From the NCBI GenBank assembly GCA_030682795.1, contig JAUXNJ010000012.1, positions 1-64,000 of the forward strand: a DNA stretch of 64,000 nucleotides, read 5' to 3'. Both the position numbers and the translations under genes were made by a program. How positions within the stretch are numbered: position 1 is the first letter of the stretch; every line of letters begins with the position of its first letter. A model generated the notes under the pieces. That model was given only the letters and a program-made list of their open reading frames with translations, did not search any database and was not told where the DNA came from. This document shows positions 7,963-16,267 of this stretch, piece after piece. The DNA comes from Sphingobacteriaceae bacterium. Lineage in GTDB: Bacteria > Bacteroidota > Bacteroidia > UBA7662.

Positions 7963-10452
7963 TTAAAAATCCATGTCCATGCCGCCTCCGCCACCACTTG
8001 GCCGGCGCATGCGCTTGAGCAAAGACGCGTCAAACTCTCCAAAGCGATAGCTCACGGTGAAGCGCAAAAAACGGGTGTCGCGGCGGCGAATGAACTCCTG
8101 GGTAAAGAAGGGCGTGCTGTAAAACGCACCAAAGCGGCGGGTATTGAAAATATCTACCAGACTCAAATTCAGGGTCCAGCTTTTGGTCAAGGCTTTATTC
8201 ACCGAAAAATCGGCACCATATACATGGTTGGTGCGGCCTTGCGGAATGATGCGCGGTGCCTCGTATTCGCCATTGAGTTGCAGGGTCCAGGCTTTCGGCA
8301 GTCGGTAAGAGGCAATGAGCTTGGTGTTCCAGCTAAAGCCCTGGTTGTTTAAATTGCCGATGGCATCGCCACCTTCTATGTCGGTGTAAAAAACGTTGGC
8401 ATTCAAAGTCAGGTCAAAGGTTTTGATGGGCGAATATTTCACCGTATGCTCGGTGCCATAACTGTATTGGTTGTTGCCGTTGATGAAGCTGCTGACCAAA
8501 ATGCTGGAGTCGGTTGGCAACACATACACGTAATTGGTAATTACATCCTGCGTTTGGCGGAAGTACAAGGAGCCTAAATAATTGCCTTTTTTGAAGATTT
8601 GGCTGTAATTGATTTCGGCGATGTTGAAAAACTCGGGCGCTAAAGCCGGGTTGCCAATGCGGAAGCTTTGGGCATCGGCAAACATGATGAAGGGCATCAT
8701 TTGGAAAAAGCCGGGGCGGTTGACTTTGCGACTGAAATTGGCCTGAAACTCGCGGTTTTCGCCGTATTTGCGCGATAAAAAAACGCTGGGGAAGAGGGCT
8801 TTGCCCAAATTATCTAGCCCATCGGGATAAATGTAGCTGAAGTTCTGGCCTTTGTTGGTGATGTCGGCTACAAAATAAGTTTGTTCAAATCGCAAACCCG
8901 CCTGGTAATTCCACTTGCGGTAAGAACTGCTCATATTGATGTAGGCGGCATTGATGATGTCGTCGACTACAAAATAATTGGTTAAGGAGGTATCTGGCAA
9001 AAAGTCAGCCGCTCCTTGTTTGATGCGTACGTCTAAATCAGAGCTGTTTTGGCGGTAATTCGACCGCAGTCCCCATTCTAATTTGGTTTTTTCGGTCAGT
9101 GGGTCTACATAGTCGAACTGAAAAGTAACCACCTGGTTTTGGCCACCTCCATCGTTTTTCTGCAAACGCGGCATGCCTGGAAGTGTGTCCCCAGCAGGAT
9201 TCAAGCTGTTGAGACTGTACAAAGCGTCGGTGCCGTTGCGCGAACGGTTGTAGGTAAGGTCGGTGGTCCATTCCTTGCCCGCCTTGGGTGCATTGTGCCT
9301 AAAAATTACCTGCATGCTGGAGTTGCGCCAGAAATTGGCCTGCTCGTTAAATTGGGTGCCGGTGCTTACCGATTGCCGGTTGCCATCGAAAGTGCTGAAG
9401 CTTTGGCGCTCGTTGTTGTCAAAATTACCTCCGCCAAAGTTTTGCGAAACGGTAAGTAAGTTGCGATTGGAGATTTGATAATCTGCCCCAAAACGCACAA
9501 ACTGGAATTGTCTTCCGGAGGTGGCCACATTGTCTTGCCGAAAGCCACTCACCAATTGCTCTGAACTAAAGTTTTCGCGGTCGGTAAAGCCTTCCACATC
9601 AAAACGATTTACATTGAGGTTGTAGGAGGTAAATACGTTCACTTTGCCTTCTTTCACATTGATGTTGCCACCCACATTGTAACGGGTGTTGGTACCAATG
9701 CCTGCATTAACGGCCCCGTTGTAACCAGGCTTGGTGTTTTTCTTGAGTACCACGTTGAGGATACCGCCAGTGGTGGAAGCATCGTATTTGGCAGAAGGAT
9801 TGGTGATGACTTCTATGCGCTCGATTTGCTCGGCGGGAATTTGCTCTAAAGTAAGGGTAGTAGGCCTGCCATCTACAAAAATGGTAGGGGAGGCGTTGCG
9901 TAATTTCACACCCCCGTCGGCATCCACCGTAAGGCCAGGGATGTTGCGCATCACATCTAAACCGGTGCCGCCCTGACTGGTGAGGTCCTTGTCTACATTG
10001 TACGTCCTGCGGTCGATACCTAAGGCCATCGTATTGCGCTCTTCGGTAATTTCTACCGTGGCCAATTGTGCTGCATCAATTTCGAGCCGCAGATTGCCTA
10101 AGTCCTGCTCGTACTTCTGAGGAGTAATGCTGACTTGTTTTTCGAGTGTTTTGTAGCCGATGAAGCTGATTTTGACACGGTACATGCCAAAAGGCAGTTT
10201 GTCGATGGCAAAATCACCATTGCTACGTACCAGGCTTCCGCCAACGATGCTGTCTTTTTTCAAAGCCAAAACCGTAACGGTGGCATATTCAACAGCAGTA
10301 CGACTGCCTGCCTCGAATACCTTGCCGTATATTTTGCCAATTGCAGGCATCGTAGCGCGACCAGCGGGCGGAGCTTGCGCCAGCAATGTTTGAGTGGCCA
10401 AGAGCAACCCTAGCAACATCAAGCTTGTTGCCAACCAAAAAAACTTCTTCAA
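7963..10452 (-). CDS. TonB-dependent receptor with carboxypeptidase-like regulatory domain, OMP beta-barrel family
   Basis: 829 residues. A signal peptide (MKKFFWLATSLMLLGLLLA) is followed by a carboxypeptidase-regulatory-like beta-sandwich of about 80 residues (GKVFEAGSRTAVEYATVTV ... KISFIGYKT). The plug comes next (GGTGLDVMRNIPGL, IFVDGRPTTL, IERIEVITNPSAKYDA) and then a large barrel of the outer-membrane beta-barrel family (PF14905 type). The start is a TTG at 10452. No ATG occurs between it and the upstream in-frame stop, and the next Met would cut the signal peptide. The Gly-rich end GGGGGMDMDF is unusual. It lies 21 bp downstream of the DUF2911 gene and is probably co-transcribed with it. 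Substrate unknown. Confidence 0.88.
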   Translation of the reverse strand: MKKFFWLATSLMLLGLLLATQTLLAQAPPAGRATMPAIGKIYGKVFEAGSRTAVEYATVTVLALKKDSIVGGSLVRSNGDFAIDKLPFGMYRVKISFIGYKTLEKQVSITPQKYEQDLGNLRLEIDAAQLATVEITEERNTMALGIDRRTYNVDKDLTSQGGTGLDVMRNIPGLTVDADGGVKLRNASPTIFVDGRPTTLTLEQIPAEQIERIEVITNPSAKYDASTTGGILNVVLKKNTKPGYNGAVNAGIGTNTRYNVGGNINVKEGKVNVFTSYNLNVNRFDVEGFTDRENFSSEQLVSGFRQDNVATSGRQFQFVRFGADYQISNRNLLTVSQNFGGGNFDNNERQSFSTFDGNRQSVSTGTQFNEQANFWRNSSMQVIFRHNAPKAGKEWTTDLTYNRSRNGTDALYSLNSLNPAGDTLPGMPRLQKNDGGGQNQVVTFQFDYVDPLTEKTKLEWGLRSNYRQNSSDLDVRIKQGAADFLPDTSLTNYFVVDDIINAAYINMSSSYRKWNYQAGLRFEQTYFVADITNKGQNFSYIYPDGLDNLGKALFPSVFLSRKYGENREFQANFSRKVNRPGFFQMMPFIMFADAQSFRIGNPALAPEFFNIAEINYSQIFKKGNYLGSLYFRQTQDVITNYVYVLPTDSSILVSSFINGNNQYSYGTEHTVKYSPIKTFDLTLNANVFYTDIEGGDAIGNLNNQGFSWNTKLIASYRLPKAWTLQLNGEYEAPRIIPQGRTNHVYGADFSVNKALTKSWTLNLSLVDIFNTRRFGAFYSTPFFTQEFIRRRDTRFLRFTVSYRFGEFDASLLKRMRRPSGGGGGMDMDF

Positions 10453-10473
10453 TGTATGTGTGTGCTAAAAATA

Positions 10474-11013
10474 TTACTTCAGGATCTCAACGGGTATTTC
10501 TACCGATGTTTTGTCCCAAACCATGGTCAAGGTACTTGACCTGCCTGCTTTGTCGAATTTGATGGTAAAAGCCTCCCAAGCTTGGTCAACAGCCTTCACT
10601 GGCACATCAAATCGCAAAACATCATTGGTTGCTTTGTAGTCATAATCTCCCCAAAGACCAACGTCTTTATTGAAAATGATGGTCCATTTAGTAGTAGTGG
10701 GAATGGCAAATATGGTGTAGGTACCTGCCTGCAAGGTTTTTCCGCCGATTTTGATTTTGTGCGTGAGGGTAATTTCAGTGGCCTCGTTGGCACCTAAGCG
10801 CCAAACTTTACCGTAGGGTACCAAACCGCCAAAAACTTCACGCTCGTTTTTATGCGGTTGTGAGTATAAAATGCGGATGTAGGTTTTGCCGGATTTGAGT
10901 TGGCTAACTGCCAATGGACTCTTACGTGGTTTTGGAGCTGCTTGCGCAGAAACTTCTGTGGCCAGGGCGGTTGTAAAAAGCACAAAACTTAGAAGGGCAA
11001 GGATTTTTTTCAT
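10474..11013 (-). CDS. DUF2911 domain-containing secreted protein
   Basis: About 179 residues from the ATG at 11013, which begins a signal peptide (MKKILALLSFVLFTTALA). The frame extends 12 codons further upstream without support. The body matches DUF2911: RKSPLAVSQLKSGKTYIRILYSQPHKN, LVPYGKVWRLGANEATEI, KTLQAGTYTIFAIP and WTIIFNKD. The family is common in Bacteroidota and its function is unknown. The start of the TonB-type receptor follows 21 bp downstream, suggesting an operon. Confidence 0.88.
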   Translation of the reverse strand: MKKILALLSFVLFTTALATEVSAQAAPKPRKSPLAVSQLKSGKTYIRILYSQPHKNEREVFGGLVPYGKVWRLGANEATEITLTHKIKIGGKTLQAGTYTIFAIPTTTKWTIIFNKDVGLWGDYDYKATNDVLRFDVPVKAVDQAWEAFTIKFDKAGRSSTLTMVWDKTSVEIPVEILK

Positions 11014-11104
11014 AAGTATCAAATGTCGGTTTTCTGAAGCAATTAACACAATTTTTTGTAAAAAGACCGACGCATCTTAACCTTTTTTAAGGGAACATCG
11101 ATGT

Positions 11105-12547
11105 TTAAACGTTGATGGTTGCGTTAAGTTGGTAGGTCAACAGCCAAGGGGTGGAGCCATCCAAACGATAGCCTATTTTCTCCACCAATTTGGCTTTTTT
11201 AGCCATTACTTGCCCTTCTCCTTTGTGCAATTTTTCGTAGGTGCTGCTGTCGATAACTTCCCTATTCGCGAGTTTTGCATGCAGTTGGATGTGGGCGGCA
11301 GCGGCTTGCCATTGGGGTTGCAATTCGCCCTCAAATACCTTGCTTTTGGAGCCGCTACCATAGGCAATGAAGCCCAGTTTACCGCTGATGGCTTGATCTT
11401 TTTGTGCCTCCAACCAGCTTGCCAAGGCTAAAAAGATGGAGCCGGTGTATAAATTACCTACCTGCATGGAGGCCAAATGTGCAGGGGCCAGTTTATGGGC
11501 AACAAAATCTTTATAATAGTCGCTTTTGGCAAAGGCTTTTTCATCGGCTGCTTCAACAGGAATGTCTGGAAAAAGACTCGACCAGCTCCCTAAGGCGATC
11601 AATTCACGCATCAAAGCGCTGCTGGCCATTCTTTTGCCTTGAAAAGCATAGGGCAGGTGGAACAGCAATCCTTGCCAACGCTCGCTCATTAAATCGGTAG
11701 CGCCGCTGAGTGTACTGAAGCTAGCCAAGGCACCTTGCACGCGGTCGAGGTAGCATTGGTTGGAGTATTGGCCATCGAAAACAGGTGTGTCGTCATGCAC
11801 CTGCAAATCAGCATCTGCGTTGCCCAAAAGCGGTTGTTCTTGCTCGGCCAGGGCTGCTAGCACGGCGGCAGGATCGGCTGTGCTTTGGGCAGCGGTAAGT
11901 ATGTCTTGCACCAGCTGACTTTTACGCTGACTGCGAATAGGCTTGTAAAAATCATGTACGCCAGCCGTGCTCACGCCCCAATATTTGCCAAAACTCAGCA
12001 AAGCAGGTTCATGCCGCAACAGCAGGGCCACCGCACCAGCGCCTTGGGTATATTCGCCGGTTGAATTTAATCGGTAGCGAGCCGTGTCTGAAGCCACTAC
12101 AATGGCTTGTCGCGTCGGGTCGTTGGCCACCCAGTCGTTGCAATTTTGCAAGGCATCCACAGCACCAATGCAAGCAAAAGTGAGGTCAACCACATCGCAA
12201 TGCTCAAAGCAATTGTGGCCGTATTGAGGGGCAAAATAGCTTTCTAACAGACTTAAAATATAGGTGGCGGTGGGCTTGGCACCGTCAACCGCGCTTTCTG
12301 TTCCGAGATAAAGACGACCAATGGCCTTTGGTGCGAGTTGCTGCTTGGTCATCAAGCCAATAACAGCCTGTGTAGCTAAAGTAACCACATCTTCGTTGGC
12401 ATCGGGCACCGCCATGTTTTCTAAACCTAGTCCAAAACGGAGCTTATCGTATTCTAGTCCTCGTAAGGCAGCTAAATCTTTAATGGGATAAGAAAGGGCA
12501 GGGAGTGCCACTTCGAGGGCGTGTAATCCTACAACAGCTTGCTTCAT
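11105..12547 (-). CDS. Hydroxymethylglutaryl-CoA synthase
   Basis: Condenses acetyl-CoA with acetoacetyl-CoA to HMG-CoA, the committed step before HMG-CoA reductase in the mevalonate route to isoprenoids. 480 residues. The thiolase-like fold shows the general base Glu84 in LYLGTESAVDGAKP and the acylated Cys126 in DLTFACIGAVDA. The catalytic His is in LLFHLPYAFQGKRM, about two thirds along. NLYTGSIFLALAS is the usual C-terminal signature. Presence of this enzyme implies mevalonate rather than MEP isoprenoid synthesis. Stands alone here. Confidence 0.93.
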   Translation of the reverse strand: MKQAVVGLHALEVALPALSYPIKDLAALRGLEYDKLRFGLGLENMAVPDANEDVVTLATQAVIGLMTKQQLAPKAIGRLYLGTESAVDGAKPTATYILSLLESYFAPQYGHNCFEHCDVVDLTFACIGAVDALQNCNDWVANDPTRQAIVVASDTARYRLNSTGEYTQGAGAVALLLRHEPALLSFGKYWGVSTAGVHDFYKPIRSQRKSQLVQDILTAAQSTADPAAVLAALAEQEQPLLGNADADLQVHDDTPVFDGQYSNQCYLDRVQGALASFSTLSGATDLMSERWQGLLFHLPYAFQGKRMASSALMRELIALGSWSSLFPDIPVEAADEKAFAKSDYYKDFVAHKLAPAHLASMQVGNLYTGSIFLALASWLEAQKDQAISGKLGFIAYGSGSKSKVFEGELQPQWQAAAAHIQLHAKLANREVIDSSTYEKLHKGEGQVMAKKAKLVEKIGYRLDGSTPWLLTYQLNATINV

Positions 12548-12614
12548 ATTTAATAAATCCGGGTGGATAAAAATAAAACGTTCAAAGCATTAACGCTTAA
12601 ACTTAAAAAAGGTG

Positions 12615-13262
12615 TTAGGCCCCGCCCGAATTAAGCAATTTTGGCAAATCTTTCAGCAGTCGAGCTACTTCTTCAGCCGATGTACCGTCGTAAACGCCCC
12701 TGATTTTGCGGTTTGTATCCAACAAAATGAGGTGACCGCTATGCAAAAAGCCGCCGGGAGCGGTGCTGTCTACGGCCACATAGGACAAATAGGCTGTTTT
12801 TGCAATGTTGTAGACTTCAGCTTCGTCCCCACGTAAAAAAAGCCAATTGCGGTTGGTAGCGCCAGCTTGCTCGGCATAAGCCGCCAACACCTCCTTCGTA
12901 TCGTAGGTGCCATCTACCGAATGCGATAAAATGCGTAAGCGGGGGTCGTTGCCATGCACCGCATATACTTTTTGGAGACTGCTGAGCAGGTCTTTACAAA
13001 TGGTAGGACAGGTGCTGAAGAAAAAATCTACCAACAGCACTTGTCCTGTTAATGAATCAGGATTGACCACCAAACCCTGTTGGTCCTCAAAAGCAAACCA
13101 AGGGTAAGGTGCAAACAAGGTGTCGATGCTGCCGTCGCTGGCCTGCACCAATTCCATTGGCCCTAAAATCGGCAGGGGTTCAGCTGCTTTTTCGGTCCCA
13201 CAGGCCGCCAAAAGCAAGCATACTGCTATGAATAACTTATTTGCCAAGGAGATTTTTGGCAT
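12615..13262 (-). CDS. SCO1/SenC-family lipoprotein
   Basis: A copper-binding, thioredoxin-fold chaperone of cytochrome oxidase assembly. 215 residues with a lipoprotein signal ending in LLLAAC. The metal/redox motif is CPTIC (CxxxC, within FFFSTCPTICKDLL) and the conserved His is in FLHSGHLILLD, so all three copper ligands are present. The start overlaps the end of the upstream lipoprotein gene by 26 bp, so the two are translated from one message. No oxidase genes are in the window. Confidence 0.9.
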   Translation of the reverse strand: MPKISLANKLFIAVCLLLAACGTEKAAEPLPILGPMELVQASDGSIDTLFAPYPWFAFEDQQGLVVNPDSLTGQVLLVDFFFSTCPTICKDLLSSLQKVYAVHGNDPRLRILSHSVDGTYDTKEVLAAYAEQAGATNRNWLFLRGDEAEVYNIAKTAYLSYVAVDSTAPGGFLHSGHLILLDTNRKIRGVYDGTSAEEVARLLKDLPKLLNSGGA

Positions 13263-13641
13263 CGGCGATGCTCTTTTCCATATTGGCCTTCACGGTTTCA
13301 ATGCTTTCGAGCTGGGCTTGTACCAATGGCTCAAGCTCTTCCAAAGATTTTTTATAATCGGGTACTACATAGCCATGCATCCAATCTTTCATGCCTTCTT
13401 CAGCCACCATCAACGCTTCAAGTACCTGCTCATGAGCTGTGCGTGCATCGAGCTGGGTGCTGTCGAGACTCTCGATTTTGGCCTTGAGCTCACCTTTGAG
13501 GGCAATAATATCGCCCATCTTTGGCATCACCTCATCGTGGATGGCCACAGCTTGGTCGTCGATTTGTTTTACTTTGGCTTTATCCTGACCGCAAGCCGTT
13601 AAAAAGGCCGCTACAATTGCTAAAAAGAGTAATTTTTTCAT
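13237..13641 (-). CDS. Small helical lipoprotein of unknown function
   Basis: About 134 residues from the ATG at 13641, chosen because MKKLLFLAIVAAFLTAC is a clean lipoprotein signal; the frame runs 30 codons further upstream. The mature part is almost entirely charged helix (HDEVMPKMGDIIALKGELK, DYKKSLEELEPLVQ) and likely forms a helical bundle or coiled coil. I recall similar Bacteroidota proteins annotated only as hypothetical. It overlaps the SCO gene by 26 bp, so a role in envelope redox or copper handling is possible but inferred only from position. Confidence 0.7.
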   Translation of the reverse strand: MKKLLFLAIVAAFLTACGQDKAKVKQIDDQAVAIHDEVMPKMGDIIALKGELKAKIESLDSTQLDARTAHEQVLEALMVAEEGMKDWMHGYVVPDYKKSLEELEPLVQAQLESIETVKANMEKSIADAKNLLGK

Positions 13642-13654
13642 ATCGTGATTTTTC

Positions 13655-15076
13655 TCAAAGTTCGAACATTTGGCCTTTATTTGGAAGGATTGTTTCATAT
13701 CCTTTCTCCACAAGGGCATCTTTAAAGGCATACATGGCCTCTAAATCGCCATGGGTAAGGAAGAGTTTTTTGAGTTTGGCGGGGTCCTGACTCCCCACAA
13801 ATTCCATCAAGCCGTTGTGGTCGGCATGTCCACTAAACACATCTGTATAAGCCATGCTGGCATGCACCTCTACCCGGCGGCCCTCTATCGTGATGCTGGT
13901 GGCGCCATCTAACAATTTACGTCCAACCGTGCCCTCGGCCACGTAGCCAATAAAAAAGATGGTGGCTTTGTTGTTTTGCAGTTGCTGCTTGAGGTGGGTT
14001 TGGATGCGACCGCCTTCGAGCATGCCAGAAGCAGAAATGATGATGGCAGGGCGATAATGGTCGCTGATAGCTTTGCTTTCGCCAATGCGCTGCACAAATT
14101 TGAGCTGCTCAAAGCTGAACAAATCTTCGGTTTCGGCCACCATTTCGCGGGCTTCGTCGTTCATAAAGCGGTGCAGCTCTTGGTAGGCTTGGGTGCTTTC
14201 GATGGCCATGGGACTGTCTACATAAATGGGAATCTGAGGCAGTTTGCCTTCGATGCTCAATTTGTGCAGCACAAACAGCAGGGCTTGGGTGCGGCCAACG
14301 CTAAAGGCTGGAATGAGCAACTTTCCCGCCTGTTCTACACAAGCTTTTTGGATGATGTCGAGCAAAATGCCTTCTGCATCGCTGCCATCTTTGTGAAAGC
14401 GACCGCCGTAAGTGCTTTCGCTGATCAGGTAATCGACCTGCGGAATGGGAATCGGGTCGGGGAGCAGCGGATAATTCTTACGGCCCACATCGCCGCTGAA
14501 ACAAATGCGTTTGGTTTGGCCATCTTCTTCAATCTCTAACAAAATATTGGCGGCGCCAAGCAGGTGCCCCGCTTGGTTGAAGGTGACGTGCACCCCCTTG
14601 CGCATCTGAAAACGCTTTTGGTAGCTGATGGGCACAAAGCGCTCGAGGGTTTCGTCTACATGCCGGTCGAAATACATGCCGGTAGTATCCATGTTCCCGG
14701 TGCTGCTTCCTTTTTTACGCTTCCGCGAACGGGGTGCGGCAGTATTCATGCGCTTGGCATTGAGCATGGCGCTGTCTTTGAGCAGCAAACCCGCCAAATA
14801 ATAAGTTGGCAGCGTGGAGAGCACTTGGCCATCATAACCTTCTTTATAAAGATTGGGAATGTTGCCGGAGTGGTCCACGTGGGCATGGGTTAGCAAGACC
14901 GCATTTAAGCTGCTGGGTTCAAAAGGGAAGAAGCCTTCGTCGGAAGCGGGTTGTAGCTTGCGCCCGCGTTCGAGGTCATAGCCGCAATCTATGAGGATGC
15001 GATAGCCGTCGTTTAATTCGAGCAGGTACATGCTGCCGGTGACTTGACGACTAGCGCCGTAAAAAGTTAAATTCAT
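13655..15076 (-). CDS. MBL-fold beta-CASP RNA-metabolising hydrolase
   Basis: About 473 residues from the ATG at 15076 (MNLTFYGASRQVTG); the frame extends 80 codons upstream but that part has no family match. The metallo-beta-lactamase zinc motif HAHVDH is at residues 64-69. Further motifs are FSGDVGR, the beta-CASP segments LIPAFSVGRTQALL and IIISASGMLEGGR, and an RxxV-type end with SGHADHNGL. The family includes CPSF73/Ysh1-like RNA nucleases. It stands alone, 13 bp downstream of no clear partner. Confidence 0.9.
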   Translation of the reverse strand: MNLTFYGASRQVTGSMYLLELNDGYRILIDCGYDLERGRKLQPASDEGFFPFEPSSLNAVLLTHAHVDHSGNIPNLYKEGYDGQVLSTLPTYYLAGLLLKDSAMLNAKRMNTAAPRSRKRKKGSSTGNMDTTGMYFDRHVDETLERFVPISYQKRFQMRKGVHVTFNQAGHLLGAANILLEIEEDGQTKRICFSGDVGRKNYPLLPDPIPIPQVDYLISESTYGGRFHKDGSDAEGILLDIIQKACVEQAGKLLIPAFSVGRTQALLFVLHKLSIEGKLPQIPIYVDSPMAIESTQAYQELHRFMNDEAREMVAETEDLFSFEQLKFVQRIGESKAISDHYRPAIIISASGMLEGGRIQTHLKQQLQNNKATIFFIGYVAEGTVGRKLLDGATSITIEGRRVEVHASMAYTDVFSGHADHNGLMEFVGSQDPAKLKKLFLTHGDLEAMYAFKDALVEKGYETILPNKGQMFEL

Positions 15077-15178
15077 CTGTATGGTCTTCGGGTACGCATA
15101 CCCTGCTGCAAAAATAGCAGGCTTTTGTATTTTTATGAGATTAATTGAACAACGGCTGGATTTGATTGTTTTAAAGTA

Positions 15179-15766
15179 GTGAGCATTACCCGATACTTTG
15201 ATCCCCGCACTGCGGAAGAATTGCGCATTCGCCATGGCATTGTGCGCAAATCGGCCATTGTGCGCTCGCTTGATTATAAAAAGCAATACCACGACTGGAA
15301 AAAGGCGGGATCCCACCGCGAAGTGATGCAGGCCTTTCAGAAAGCTTTTGAAGGTAGTTTCTTTTCGGAAACCGTTTGTCAGTGGCGCAACGACCAGCAG
15401 TTAAGCAGATTGGTGTACGAATTAACCGGTAGCGCTCATACTTCTGCCACTTTGTTTTTGCTCGATTTGCTGAAAGAACGTTGTGCCCAGCTCGATTTTG
15501 CGGTGGCCAAAGCCGAAAGTTGGAAAGCGCTCGACCCAGAGCAAGGGGTAGAGGTACACCAGCGTTATTTGTTTCAACCGAAATGTGCCTGGTGGAAGCG
15601 GATGTTGATGTCGCGCTTCATCAAAGGCGATTTGTTAGTGATAGAAGCCATTTACATTGAGCAAATCCGCACCCGACTCGAAATCCGCCTGTATCCCCAT
15701 CCCAAAAAGCCAGTATATGCCAATGTTTTGGCGTTGATGACTGCCGTGCTCAAACAGCCGCTCTAA
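15179..15766 (+). CDS. Conserved-looking hypothetical protein
   Basis: 195 residues starting at a GTG; no ATG lies between this and the upstream in-frame stop. No signal peptide or membrane segment. It is rich in aromatic and basic residues (FDPRTAEELRIRHG, WWKRMLMSRFIKGDLLVIEA, LYPHPKKPVYANV). Codon use matches the neighbouring core genes, so it is likely real, but I do not recognise the family. Confidence 0.6.
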   Translation: MSITRYFDPRTAEELRIRHGIVRKSAIVRSLDYKKQYHDWKKAGSHREVMQAFQKAFEGSFFSETVCQWRNDQQLSRLVYELTGSAHTSATLFLLDLLKERCAQLDFAVAKAESWKALDPEQGVEVHQRYLFQPKCAWWKRMLMSRFIKGDLLVIEAIYIEQIRTRLEIRLYPHPKKPVYANVLALMTAVLKQPL

Positions 15767-15821
15767 AAGCAAAGGCTTTTCCTCTTTTATCCACATTTTA
15801 CGTGGCGCAACTTTGTTCGTT

Positions 15822-15829
15822 TAAATTTG
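15822..15829 (+). promoter_or_regulatory. Candidate -7 box of the DUF3127 gene
   Basis: TAAATTTG matches TAnnTTTG exactly. It would start transcription about 12 nt ahead of the ATG at 15848. Confidence 0.45.
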
Positions 15830-15847
15830 TGGATTGAAGCAAAAATC

Positions 15848-16198
15848 ATGGAAATACAAGGAACGATTCACAGTTTGCTCCCAGAAGTGAGTGGACAAGG
15901 CAAAAGCGGAAACACCTGGCGCAAGCGGGAATTTATTCTCGAAACAGAAGGACAATACCCTAAAAAAGTGTGCATCAGCGCTTGGGGTGATAAAATTGAT
16001 ACTTTTCCTTTGCGCGAAGGCACCAAAGTACAAGTGGCCATCGATGTAGAAAGCCGCGAATACAACGGTCGCTGGTACACCGAAGTAAAAGCTTGGAAAG
16101 TAGCAGCTATGGATGGTGCCAACAGCGGCAGCATGGCCGACGCCGCTCCCGATTACGGTCACTTTGATCCAGGCACGCCCGACGATTTGCCGTTTTAA
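15848..16198 (+). CDS. DUF3127 domain-containing protein (SSB-like tail)
   Basis: 116 residues. The frame opens seven codons earlier with TTG, but the ATG at 15848 gives the family N-terminus MEIQGTIHSLLPE. DUF3127 is a small OB-like domain of Bacteroidota with unknown role. Characteristic stretches here are WRKREFILETEGQYPKKV and ISAWGDKID. After a Gly/Ser/Ala linker the protein ends in DDLPF, closely resembling the acidic SSB C-terminal tip (DDDIPF) that recruits repair proteins. A role in single-stranded DNA binding is a reasonable inference. Confidence 0.85.
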   Translation: MEIQGTIHSLLPEVSGQGKSGNTWRKREFILETEGQYPKKVCISAWGDKIDTFPLREGTKVQVAIDVESREYNGRWYTEVKAWKVAAMDGANSGSMADAAPDYGHFDPGTPDDLPF

Positions 16199-16214
16199 GC
16201 AAATCAAAAGCATA

Positions 16215-16246
16215 AAAAAAGCACCTAGCGATAGGTGCTTTTTTTA
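16215..16246 (+). terminator. Intrinsic terminator between convergent genes
   Basis: A 7-bp stem, GCACCTA/TAGGTGC (16221-16227 and 16232-16238), encloses a GCGA loop. It is preceded by an A-run and followed by seven T, so it can work for both the DUF3127 gene and the POT transporter gene. Confidence 0.85.
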
Positions 16247-16267
16247 TGGACTTACTTTTGGGTCGGC

